Assembly: GCF_014640295.1 (NCBI RefSeq) | Contig: NZ_BMGR01000006.1 | Location: 186,001-250,000 of the forward strand | DNA length: 64,000 nt | Direction: 5' to 3' | From: Paenibacillus abyssi | GTDB lineage: Bacteria > Bacillota > Bacilli > Paenibacillales > Paenibacillaceae | The notes under the pieces: model-generated | The model's input: only the letters and a program-made list of their open reading frames with translations | What the model was told of the DNA's origin: nothing | Database searches by the model: none | Shown: piece after piece, positions 9,756 through 17,906 of the stretch | How positions within the stretch are numbered: position 1 is the stretch's first letter | Layout of the letters: the number at the start of each line of letters is the position of its first letter | Translations under genes and position numbers: made by a program

Positions 9756-9920
9756 GGGCATAACGGGCGGGAGAAAGTGAACACTCCGTGTTCACGACAA
9801 TCCGCGCGGTAGACCACCACGCAGCCTGTCTGGTTCAAAAGCAAAAAGAGAGCCCGTCAAGGCATGATCTGCGCCTTGACGGGCTCTCTTTTTTGCTTTC
9901 ACCCACGCTCGGTTATGCCC
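9756..9920. repeat. Inverted repeat GGGCATAAC / GTTATGCCC framing two hairpins
   Basis: GGGCATAAC at 9756-9764 is matched by GTTATGCCC at 9912-9920. Similarity extends outward and inward (GGGAGAAAGTG against GGGTGAAAGC on the other strand). Inside lies GTGAACAC-TCC-GTGTTCAC (9777-9795). The arrangement looks like the ends of a small palindromic element, of unknown type. Confidence 0.5.
9841..9896. terminator. Strong bidirectional terminator-like hairpin
   Basis: A stem of about 23 base pairs with one bulge pairs 9841-9863 with 9873-9896 (core GAGAGCCCGTCAAGG). It is flanked by A-runs on the left and T-runs on the right, so it could stop transcription from both sides. No gene reads directly into it, which supports an origin in a mobile element. 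Confidence 0.6.
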
Positions 9921-10000
9921 CAGCCGAACGGCTGGGGATGGCACACGCCGAGTGTGGGGATGCAGGGGGCTAGCCCCCTGCGTCTCCCCCGCAGGGGGAC
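9902..10000. repeat. Three consecutive GC-rich palindromes
   Basis: First, CCCCAGCCG-AA-CGGCTGGGG (9918-9937) is enclosed by CCCACGCTCGG (9902-9912) and CCGAGTGTGGG (9948-9958). Second is a perfect 20-base palindrome at 9962-9981 centred on CTAG. Third is GTCTCCCCC-GCA-GGGGGAC (9982-10000). No coding frame explains them. They resemble folded ends of REP-like or IS-derived elements. Confidence 0.6.
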
Positions 10001-10198
10001 GGAAGGGGGAGGTTTTAAGGCTCTTCCTTTACTTGACTAATGGTAGTATTTTGGCCGCATTGTTGGCGAGAAAGTCTTCTCATATTTAACTTATCGGCAA
10101 CTGAAAGATTAGGTCTACAAATTCCCTATTTATGGTAGTATTAATGTTAGATAATATAATTCAACTTAATATTGCAAAACGAGAAAGTGAGGATATTT
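10001..10198. other. AT-rich upstream region of the OLD nuclease gene
   Basis: Base composition changes sharply from the GC-rich palindromes to AT-rich sequence. ATGGTAGTATT occurs twice as a direct repeat (around 10040 and 10133), and TATAAT-like sequence lies near 10153-10160. These may be regulatory, but nothing specific is recognised. Confidence 0.35.
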
Positions 10199-11971
10199 AT
10201 GAGCGAAGAAGTGACATTCACTAAAGTAGATTTTAAGAATTATAAGGCCCTTAAGAGCTACTCCATCCGACTTCAGCATATGAATATATTAGTAGGACCC
10301 AATAATAGCGGAAAATCAACAATTTTGAGTGCATTCCGCGCTTTGGGAGTAGCCTTAAGACACGCATTATCTAAAAAGGCAACGATAATAAATGGTCCAG
10401 AAGGTAAGGACAGATATGGATATCAAATCAAGGAAGATACATTGCCGATATCCTTAGAAAACGTGCACACTGATTACGATGATGTTGATACTACTGTAAC
10501 CTTCTCTTTATCAAATTCCAATCAAATTATTCTTTATTTTCCGAAACAAGGTGGATGTTATTTATTCTCAGAAGCTGGGGGAAGAAATATAATCACTCCT
10601 AAACAATTTAAAGATGCGTTTCCTGTAAGTATGGAAATTATTCCGGTCCTAGGACCGATTGAACAGAATGAACAGATCGTGACTGAAGAAACAGTTCGGA
10701 AGGGATTAACCACTCATAGAGCATCTAGGCACTTCAGAAACTATTGGAGTTATTATCCTCATGGCTTCGAAGAGTTTGCTGAATTGGTTAGTACTACATG
10801 GCCAGGAATGGAGATTGAACCTCCAAAACAACCGGACATGATGAACCCGGAATTAATCATGTTCTGCCGAGAGAATCGTATACCACGCGAATTATATTGG
10901 TCAGGCTTTGGATTTCAGATCTGGTGCCAACTTCTCACACATATCTCCCGTTGTAAAGATGCATCATTATTAATTGTTGATGAGCCTGAAGTATATTTAC
11001 ATCCAGATGTGCAACGTCAATTACTTGGTATTTTAAGGTATTGTGGTCCGGATATTATTCTAGCATCCCATTCTACAGAGATAATGGGTGAGGCTGACGC
11101 ATCAGAAATCCTACTGGTAAATAAGACCTATATGAAAGCGGAGCGATTAAAGGATGTAAAAGGAATTCAAAGAGCATTAGATGCAGTCGGTTCTATTCAA
11201 AATGTAACGTTAACACACTTGGCAAGAACAGGGAGATTAGTATTTGTGGAGGGAGACTATGACTATAAAATAATGCGGAGATTTGCACGTCAACTAGGTT
11301 TAAAAGAACTAGCATCAGGAAATGAAATAACTGCCTTTGAGTCCGGCGGATTTACATTTTGGGATAGGATAAGATCCTTTGCATGGGGGTTTAAATCCAC
11401 ATTAGAGACCTCGCTACACATTGGTACGATATTCGATCGTGATTACTGGTGTGATGAACAATTGTCACAAATAAAAGAGGAGTTAGATGAGCACCTGGTT
11501 TTCTCGCATATTCATCGCAGGAAAGAGATTGAGAACTATCTACTCGTTCCAAATGTATTGGACCGGGCATTGAGAAGAGCGATCAGGGAACGAGCCAAAC
11601 GAACAGGCTTGGAAATCACTGAATATGACTCTATCCATCAGATTCTAGAACAAGTGACTTATCCTATGAAATTCAAACTTCAGGCACAATACGTCCAAAA
11701 ACGCGTTGAGTATCTAAAAAGTAGCGGGTTGGATGGAGCTACCATTGGAGAAGAAACCTTAGAGTTATTTGAAGATACCTGGAATAACATTGAGACTCGC
11801 ATGGAGATAGTTAAAGGCAAAGAAGTTCTAGCCTTGCTACGAGCAGAAATTCAGTCTCGATATTCTATAAGTATCACCGATTTTAGAATTATTGATGAAT
11901 TTACACCGACTGATATACCAGAGGATCTTAGAGAATTGCTTTTCAGAATGGATAAATATAGGACTCTATAG
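10199..11971 (+). CDS. OLD-family ATP-dependent nuclease (AAA ATPase + TOPRIM)
   Basis: The 590-residue protein joins an ABC-type ATPase to a TOPRIM nuclease. Visible are Walker A GPNNSGKST (33-41), Walker B LLIVDEPEVYLH (about 257-268), the switch His in LASHSTE (His291), TOPRIM Glu351 in VFVEGDYD, and the DxD pair Asp413/Asp415 in IFDRDYW. The later KEIENYL motif (442-448) is also typical. Relatives include the P2 phage Old exonuclease, Gabija GajA and other defence nucleases. No UvrD-like gajB partner follows, so it is a stand-alone (class 1-like) member as far as this window shows. ATG 10199 is chosen because GTGAGG precedes it; an upstream TTG (10172) lacks a site. Confidence 0.85.
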   Translation: MSEEVTFTKVDFKNYKALKSYSIRLQHMNILVGPNNSGKSTILSAFRALGVALRHALSKKATIINGPEGKDRYGYQIKEDTLPISLENVHTDYDDVDTTVTFSLSNSNQIILYFPKQGGCYLFSEAGGRNIITPKQFKDAFPVSMEIIPVLGPIEQNEQIVTEETVRKGLTTHRASRHFRNYWSYYPHGFEEFAELVSTTWPGMEIEPPKQPDMMNPELIMFCRENRIPRELYWSGFGFQIWCQLLTHISRCKDASLLIVDEPEVYLHPDVQRQLLGILRYCGPDIILASHSTEIMGEADASEILLVNKTYMKAERLKDVKGIQRALDAVGSIQNVTLTHLARTGRLVFVEGDYDYKIMRRFARQLGLKELASGNEITAFESGGFTFWDRIRSFAWGFKSTLETSLHIGTIFDRDYWCDEQLSQIKEELDEHLVFSHIHRRKEIENYLLVPNVLDRALRRAIRERAKRTGLEITEYDSIHQILEQVTYPMKFKLQAQYVQKRVEYLKSSGLDGATIGEETLELFEDTWNNIETRMEIVKGKEVLALLRAEIQSRYSISITDFRIIDEFTPTDIPEDLRELLFRMDKYRTL

Positions 11972-12253
11972 ATTATGCATTTTACTCTGATAACAAAATA
12001 ATGTGCGCTGCGGTAGTTAGACAATTCACTTTATACATCCATAATTTTCTAATTATGACGGTGAATATAGTGATGCGCTTCGTCTAACTACCCATTCGCG
12101 TATTAATGAAATCTGTCAGTTAAACTATTTTATTTGGATAGTTTCAATGTAGCCATTCATAGTGCAAACTATATGTCTACGTTCTCCGCGATGTCTGTAA
12201 CGGCAAGTTTTATGGCCACTCTTTAGCAGGATGGCCATTTACTTGAAGCCTTA
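11972..12253. repeat. Intergenic inverted repeat GGTAGTTAGAC / GTCTAACTACC
   Basis: The 11-base arms at 12012-12022 and 12082-12092 are perfect. An inner pair ATTCAC (12024-12029) and GTGAAT (12061-12066) lets the whole segment fold. It may be a remnant transposon end or the 3' structure of the OLD mRNA. The rest of the gap shows no gene. Confidence 0.5.
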
Positions 12254-13960
12254 CTAAACACTAGCGCTTACTCGAAGAAGAGCTTCGTCAATTGAAAGTA
12301 GCTGTTTCTCGTTCGTTCCGCGGTCGACGTATTCTACATTACCATGGACCGAGTCCTTACCAATGACGATGCGAATAGGGAGACCGATCAAATCGGAATC
12401 ATTGAATTTCACGCCTGCCCGTTCGTCCCTGTCATCAAGTAGCACTTCAATACCTCTTTGCCTTAATGCATCGTACATATCATTCGCTATTTTCCTCTGA
12501 GTATCGTCCTTAATAGAGATAGGAATGAGATGCACTCTGTAAGGAGCAATTGCAATTGGCCATGCAATCCCGCGCTCATCATGATGCTGTTCCACAATTG
12601 CTGAAACGATGCGCGACACGCCAATGCCGTAACAGCCCATAATCATCAGTTGCTCTCTTCCGTTCGCGTCCAAATAGCGGGCCCCTAGTGCCTCACTATA
12701 TTTTGTCCCAAGCTTGAATACATGGCCTACCTCAATTCCTTTCACGAAGCGTAGCTTGCCTGCTTCGCAACGAGAGCATGATTCACCTTCCTTGACGTTA
12801 CGGAAATCACCGACGTGCTCAACCGTGAAATCCCGACCTGGAACAATGTTTCTTATATGAAATTCGCTTTCGTTTGCACCAGCTACGCCACACTCCATCC
12901 GGGCTACAGCTTCATCTACAAGAAGGGGAATCGACAACCCGATCGGACCTGCAAACCCTATTGATGCACGTGTAACCGCTACTGTCGTCTCTGCATCTGC
13001 AAGCGCCACCGTGTCGACACCTAATGCGTTCTTTACCTTTATTTCATTCACTTCATGGTCTCCGCGAACAAGGACTGCGATTGGATTTCCATCGGCAATT
13101 TAGATGAGTGTCTTCATGACGTCAATGGCCCTAATTTGTAAGTGCTGGGTAAGTTGCTCGATCGTTTGCACACCGGGGGTGTGGATTTTCTCATACACTG
13201 GTATTTCACTTTCGCTGCTCTTAAAACGATCCTCCATGGACGTTGCCTTCTCTACGTTGGCAGCATACCCGCAATGAGAGCAAACCGCTATTGTATCTTC
13301 CCCAATGTCGGCTAGAGCCATGAATTCATGGGTGCCCCCTTCGCCACCGATTGATCCTGCATCGGCTTCTACCGCTCTGAAAGTCAATCCACATCGTTCG
13401 AAAATACGATGGTACGCATCGTACATTGCTCGGTAAGATCGGTCCAGTCCTTCCCATGAGGCATCAAAGGAATAGGCGTCTTTCATTAGAAATTCGCGAC
13501 CTCGAAGCAAACCGGAACGTGGACGACGTTCGTCACGGAATTTCGTCTGGATTTGATATAGTGTTACAGGCAACCGACGATAGGAATTGATTTCGTTCTT
13601 CACCAACATCGTAACGACTTCCTCGTGCGTCGGTCCCAATGCAAACTCCCGCTGATGCCGATCGGTAAGTCGGATTAGCTCTGGACTATACGCGTTATAA
13701 CGGCCCGATTCCTTCCACAACTCCGTAGGCTGAAGTGCAGGCATGAGAAGCTCTTGTGCGCCAGCGCCATCTAGCTCTTCGCGTAGAATTCGTTCTACAT
13801 TGCGTAGTACGCGCCAACCCAGTGGCAAGTATGTGTAAATGCCTGCGCCAAGTTGGCGAATATAGCCCGCCCTCAGCAATAGTCGGTGACTTGCGACTTC
13901 CGCTTCCGCTTCCGCTGGTGCCTCTCGTAAGGTGTTGGCAAATAGTTGGGTTTGACGAAA
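12254..13960 (-). pseudogene. proS: Prolyl-tRNA synthetase, second copy, inactivated
   Basis: The frame reads as a full-length bacterial ProS of about 569 codons. Motif 1 ([10 protein letters not shown]), motif 2 ([17 protein letters not shown]), the editing insertion and motif 3 (GCYGIGVSR) are present, followed by the anticodon-binding domain. It is broken in two ways. An in-frame TAA at 13100-13102 sits between MKTLI and IADGNP, where family members usually have an aromatic residue. The expected start position, 8 bases after GGAGG, reads TTT (13958-13960) before CGTCAAACC, apparently from ATG changed to ATTT. A later in-frame TTG at 13879 would give only an N-terminally trimmed fragment. 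The upstream T-box and promoter are intact. A working proS presumably exists elsewhere. Confidence 0.85.
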
Positions 13961-13984
13961 TGAATATACCTCCTTTTAATACAC

Positions 13985-14235
13985 TAAAGAAACAAAAAGA
14001 CACACTCGTCAGGGACGAATGTGTCGTGGTACCACCCTAGTTTTGATCGCCTATTCTTGGCGATCCTCAATCCGAATAACGGTCGGCACCGGCAACGGTT
14101 ACTTGAATTCGCCGTTGCAGCTCACAAGGCGGGAAATGTATCTTTCGGGGGAGACCTTGCAGCTCTAGGGTCCCTCTTTGCGCCGCCGAATTCGATAACG
14201 TGCTCCTTGGTCTAAGCTATTACTGTCATTTATTG
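13985..14235 (-). promoter_or_regulatory. T-box riboswitch (proline) of the proS pseudogene
   Basis: The minus strand carries the T-box core AGGGTGGTACCACGA (within 14023-14038). It is followed by a terminator hairpin pairing GACACACTCGTC with GACGAATGTGTC (14000-14025), with a T-rich run beyond it. Upstream are the Stem I elements AGAGGGACC and GCTGCAAGGTC. By alignment with the leucine T-box in this window, the specifier is CCC (14131-14133), a proline codon, followed by a purine. Uncharged tRNA-Pro would stabilise the antiterminator. It now regulates a dead gene. Confidence 0.85.
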
Positions 14236-14241
14236 TTATAG

Positions 14242-14270
14242 ATCATAGTTGATGAGGAGCTCCATGTCAA
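14242..14270 (-). promoter_or_regulatory. SigA promoter of the proS T-box transcript
   Basis: TTGACA (14270-14265) and TATGAT (14247-14242) are separated by exactly 17 bases, reading leftward into the T-box. The -35 lies only 24 bases from the insertion-sequence end at 14294. Confidence 0.8.
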
Positions 14271-14293
14271 GTCATTCTGAACGGAGGTGTCGT

Positions 14294-14340
14294 TGTTCTG
14301 TGATAATGTCACCCCATAACTGTTCTGAGATAATGTCACC
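14294..14340. repeat. Tandem 20-base repeats at an insertion-sequence end
   Basis: TGTTCTGTGATAATGTCACC (14294-14313) and TGTTCTGAGATAATGTCACC (14321-14340) differ at one base and are spaced by 7 bases. They directly precede a transposase start and look like multiple terminal repeats of an ISNCY/IS1202-type element. A related GGTGATTTTACTGTGAAATA at 14913-14932 could be a remnant of the other end. Confidence 0.65.
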
Positions 14341-14823
14341 ATGGGACAGGAGACAATTACATTGACCAGAGCAGAGATGAAGAAGGTAGTCGTGGTGGAG
14401 AAAATTATCGGTGGACACATGACAAACGATGAAGGGGCGGCAGCGTTAGGATTGACGAAGAGGCAGATCATCCGTCTGAAACAGAAATACAATCAAGGTG
14501 GGGCCAGAGCGCTTATCCACAAGAACAGAGGCCGAAAGCCGGCACACGCGTTAAAGGATGAAATAAAGGAACGCGTTGCCGAACGTTATACACAGATCTA
14601 CCACGGCAGCAACAACTGCCACTTCACGGAACTGCTGGAGGAGCATGAGGCGATCCGGTTGAGTGCGTCCAGTGTACGGCGGATCTTACTGGGAAAAGGC
14701 ATCAAACAGGCGAAACAGCGTCGACGCAGCAAAGCGCACCAGCCTCGAAGCCGCAAAGCACAGGCCGGGATGCTGTGGCAAAACCACACAGCAGGATATG
14801 GAAATGGCATTGGCGAATATTGA
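14341..14823 (+). pseudogene. Truncated ISNCY-type transposase (HTH N-terminus only)
   Basis: The frame encodes the N-terminal helix-turn-helix region typical of ISNCY-type transposases: GHMTNDEGAAALGLTKRQIIRLKQKY and HKNRGRKPAHAL, then a second HTH-like segment (LSASSVRRILLGKGI). It stops after 160 residues, just past KAQAGMLW. The rve-type DDE catalytic domain that should follow is absent, and the last dozen residues appear out of register. It is a non-functional remnant. Confidence 0.78.
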
Positions 14824-14845
14824 GTGGTGATGATCCACTCTTTTT
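14822..14845 (+). terminator. Small hairpin with T-run after the transposase fragment
   Basis: GAGTGG (14822-14827) pairs with CCACTC (14835-14840) and is followed by TTTTT, a compact intrinsic terminator. Confidence 0.6.
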
Positions 14846-14975
14846 GTCTTCATGGGAGGGGGCTTCTAAATGGGAAAATCAAGCCGCCAACTGATGGCGC
14901 GGAGATTTTTGAGGTGATTTTACTGTGAAATAAGGATAGAGCGATGATATAACCGAAAAATGAGGAGGAGTACTA

Positions 14976-15050
14976 ATGCTCTTTAAGCCATCACCTTATC
15001 CGAATGGAGCTAATTTGGACAATCTGCATACTCAATCGATTTTTCGCTGA
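14976..15050 (+). pseudogene. Gene start of 24 codons, cut at a rearrangement junction
   Basis: A very good ribosome site (GAGGAGGAG, 5 bases before ATG) leads into MLFKPSPYPNGANLDN and a stop eight codons later. The first 16 residues look like a real N-terminus, but the family is not recognised. The frame then runs into the inverted GH13 remnant. It is probably the 5' end of a gene truncated by the same event. Confidence 0.4.
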
Positions 15051-15829
15051 CTCGTAAGAATCGCTGCCGTTGGTCGACGCAAGCGCCACGGCATGACCTT
15101 CCGAGCGCAGCGTCAGTCCGCTTGCCCCGGCCGCCGCTACTCCGAGCTCGCGGAGCTGCCATCCTTCCAGATTGCTAGAGAACCCGGGCAAAGGAACCAT
15201 TCCGTCTTTGCCTACGCTGGAGCAGGCGGAAGCTTTGGCGACTAAGGGGAACGAGCAAGGCGTCTGAACGGCGGGCGCGAAGGGGGGTGGCGATGAAAAC
15301 ATGGCCGATGAACATCCCGAGCTCCTCGCCCTGATAAATGTACGGCGTTCCTTTGAGCGTGTGCAGGAAGGTTGCCAGCATCTTCGCCGATTGCTTCCGG
15401 TATACCCCGTCATCGCCAAAGCGCGATACCATCCGGGGCTGGTCGTGATTGTTCAGGTACAAGCTGTTCCAGCCGCTTTCCGCCAGGTCCACCTGCCACT
15501 TGTGCATGATCGTCCTTAAGCCATCCAGCGTCCAAGGCTTCACATCCCATTTGCCACCCGGCCCGGAATCAACATCCATATGCTCGAATTGAAAAACCAT
15601 ATTCAATTCCTTGCGGTCATCTGCCGTGTACAGCTTGGCTTCCTTCACGCCTACGCCGGGCATCTCCCCGACCGTCATGACCTCACGCTGCGAGAGTACC
15701 TCTCTATTCATTTCCCGCATGAACTCATGGATACGAGGCCCGTCGATAAAATATTCGCCCCCCCATGCATAACGGTCGGCTTCGGCGCTTGGCAGGCCGG
15801 GTTTCATTTCCATCACCTGTCTTCCCCCA
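14991..15829 (-). pseudogene. Truncated GH13 alpha-glucosidase (oligo-1,6-glucosidase type)
   Basis: About 190 residues of a GH13 subfamily 31-like enzyme are readable from 15810 leftward. VGEMPG carries the acid/base Glu, the next conserved block is VFQFEHMD, and YLNNHDQPR carries the third catalytic Asp, ending near TPYIYQGEELGM. The part with the nucleophile Asp (a GFRxD-type motif) is missing at the left junction with the oxidoreductase gene. After EELGM the frame is lost; C-terminal-looking sequence (LEGWQLRELG, LTLRSEGHAVAL) reappears in another frame near 15060-15180. It once may have split isomalto-oligosaccharides, matching the GH66 operon at the window start. Confidence 0.8.
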
Positions 15830-16867
15830 TCAAATCCGGATCCACCGCTCCTCAGTAAACGATTCGATAATCGCATCTATCGTTTTCTGGTTAATATAGC
15901 CGTCCGCAATTGTCGCATCCATCCCGTCGCCTCTGCCATTCAACAGATCAAAGAAAGCTTGCATCTGGTCTGCCTTACATTCATCGGGAAGGTCCACTTT
16001 ACGGAAGCCCTTGTCCCCCTCATGCGTCAAATTCACCTGCAGTGTATCTTCTTCCTCCAGGTTATAGACGAGCGCGCCCTTTGATCCGTAAATCTCGATC
16101 TGTTGATAGTTGCCACGTCCGTAAGCGAACCTGGAGATGGCCATCGAGGAGGAGATCCCATCATCAAGCGCGGCCAGCACATGGCAATAATCATCAACAT
16201 CCACCTCTCCCTTTCCTTCGCCGTCAACGAGGTTACGCTCCCTGACGATCGTTTCAGCGTGGGATACGACTTTCACTGTATTGCCTACAAGGAATCGGTG
16301 AAGGTCCAGAATATGCGAGCCGAGGTCGCCCAGCGCGCCCGATCCGGAAAGCTCCTTCTGGAACCGCCAGACGAGAGGAATATCCTCCTGAATGGCCCAC
16401 CCCTGCAAATATTGGCTGTAGATGTGATTGATTTTTCCCAGCTTGCCCTGCTCGATCAGCGATTTCGCGTACCGGACAGCTGACTTATACCGATAAGTAA
16501 AACAGACCATATGGCGGACCGGATTCGCTTCCAATGCCTCCATTAAGATTTCCGCTTCCCTTGTATTCAGAGCAATCGGCTTCTCAAGCGCAAACGGCTT
16601 GCGGTACTTGATCGCATCATAAGCAATGGTAAAGTGATTGAAATTAGGCGTGCCGATCATAACCGCGTCGACTTCCGGATCCTGCAGCATTAATTCATGA
16701 TTCAAGTAACGGCGTGACTCAGGGATATTTAACTCATTTCCCCTCGCTGCAAGAGCCTCTTCATTAAAATCACAGATCGCCCATACTTCCGCGTCCTGGC
16801 TTGCCTTTATCCCCGCAATGTGAAAATTCGCAATTCCGCCTAATCCGATAACGCCGATTTTCAGCAT
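15830..16867 (-). CDS. Gfo/Idh/MocA family NAD(P)-dependent oxidoreductase
   Basis: The protein of 345 residues opens with a Rossmann motif, IGVIGLGGIANFH. It carries the catalytic-site ALEKPIALN of sugar dehydrogenases of this family and a C-terminal GFO_IDH_MocA_C fold with GDLGSHILDLHRFL. It should oxidise or reduce a sugar or inositol derivative; the substrate is unknown. ATG 16867 is preferred because GGTGGGG precedes it and the Rossmann strand follows at once. It diverges from an AraC-type regulator 133 bases away, which probably controls it. Its 3' end abuts the truncated GH13 gene. Confidence 0.85.
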   Translation of the reverse strand: MLKIGVIGLGGIANFHIAGIKASQDAEVWAICDFNEEALAARGNELNIPESRRYLNHELMLQDPEVDAVMIGTPNFNHFTIAYDAIKYRKPFALEKPIALNTREAEILMEALEANPVRHMVCFTYRYKSAVRYAKSLIEQGKLGKINHIYSQYLQGWAIQEDIPLVWRFQKELSGSGALGDLGSHILDLHRFLVGNTVKVVSHAETIVRERNLVDGEGKGEVDVDDYCHVLAALDDGISSSMAISRFAYGRGNYQQIEIYGSKGALVYNLEEEDTLQVNLTHEGDKGFRKVDLPDECKADQMQAFFDLLNGRGDGMDATIADGYINQKTIDAIIESFTEERWIRI

Positions 16868-17000
16868 CTTTTTCCCCACCATTTCGTGTACTGGATTGTT
16901 TAACTTCTTTCCCAGTATAGGTTGTGGTAGAATGAACGGGAATGTCGGATCGAGACTCTTTTTGTACAATAGCGACTTTTATACATGAGGAGGAATAGGT

Positions 17001-17891
17001 TTGCTTGCGATTAATGTGGAGCTTGTTCCAAAGATTCGGTTCATGGGATTTGTATCGTATAAAAGTCCGTGGATTCATTTCAAACGAAATGTCGATGAGT
17101 ATATTCTGTATTTCATTAAGAGCGGTGAGCTCCATATCGAAGAAAACGGGGTTCCTTATGTGTTGAGAAAAGGCGATGTATTCATGTTAGAGCCCAACCT
17201 TGACCATGAAGGCCTGGAGAAACACGCCTGCGATTATTACTACATCCACTTTTCCCACTCTGATATTCAAGCGCTGGATATTCCAGACTTATTGACGCTC
17301 GCCAAACGCATTGTTCTGGAGGAAGACTCCCACAGCGATCAGCACGATAACACGATTTGCTACTTTCCGAAGCACTTTACGTTATCCCATAAAACAAGCC
17401 TCCACCATGCCTTTCACACCATGAATGAAATGGTTCAATTGTACCGTCGCAAGCACTATAACGAAATGCTGATCGCATTAACCTTTTCCGGGTTTTTGAT
17501 TGAGGTGTCCAGGGAACATCTCATAACAAAACTCCAAAAAAATAGCAGCAAGCACACAAAATCATTCATGAAGGTGAATTCCTTATTGGATTATATCCAT
17601 CAGCATTACTCCCAAAAGATCACCAGTGTAGACATTGAACAGGAATTTGAATGCAATTTTGATTATATCAATCGCATCTTCAAGCAGGTGACCGGCCATA
17701 CGATCACCCGCTATGTTAACCTGATACGCATTAATCATGCCAAGGAATTAATTCAGGCCACTCACCTAAGCATAGGCGAGATTGGGTACCTTACCGGTTT
17801 GAACGACCCTTACTACTTCAGTAAAGTATTCAAGAACTATGTAGGCATGTCACCAATTCAATATTCTAAGAAGATCAAAGAGCATCATTGA
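17001..17891 (+). CDS. AraC-family transcriptional regulator
   Basis: The 296-residue protein has an N-terminal cupin-like sensing domain (about 20-110, with YILYFIKSGELHIEENG and LEPNLDHEG) and a C-terminal double HTH of the AraC type (about 195-290, with the closing signature DPYYFSKVFKNYVGMSPIQY). It starts with TTG 17001 behind GAGGAGGAATAGG. Divergence from the Gfo/Idh gene suggests it activates that gene in response to a sugar. Confidence 0.88.
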   Translation: MLAINVELVPKIRFMGFVSYKSPWIHFKRNVDEYILYFIKSGELHIEENGVPYVLRKGDVFMLEPNLDHEGLEKHACDYYYIHFSHSDIQALDIPDLLTLAKRIVLEEDSHSDQHDNTICYFPKHFTLSHKTSLHHAFHTMNEMVQLYRRKHYNEMLIALTFSGFLIEVSREHLITKLQKNSSKHTKSFMKVNSLLDYIHQHYSQKITSVDIEQEFECNFDYINRIFKQVTGHTITRYVNLIRINHAKELIQATHLSIGEIGYLTGLNDPYYFSKVFKNYVGMSPIQYSKKIKEHH

Positions 17892-17906
17892 AGATAACAA
17901 GTCTTG

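Noticed and set aside
9841-9896. Possible group II intron or tRNA-like structure
   Set aside because: No domain V sequence, no tRNA cloverleaf or GGTTCGAATCC-type T-arm; it is just a strong hairpin with T-runs.
9756-9937. CRISPR array
   Set aside because: The repeats are inverted and few, with no regular spacing of direct repeats and no cas genes.
10199-11971. Gabija system (GajA/GajB)
   Set aside because: The OLD-like protein resembles GajA in layout, but no UvrD-like helicase gene lies on either side; a proS pseudogene follows.
13100-13102. Recoded stop (selenocysteine or pyrrolysine) in proS
   Set aside because: The stop is TAA, not TGA or TAG, there is no adjacent recoding element, and the start codon is also lost; a pseudogene is simpler.
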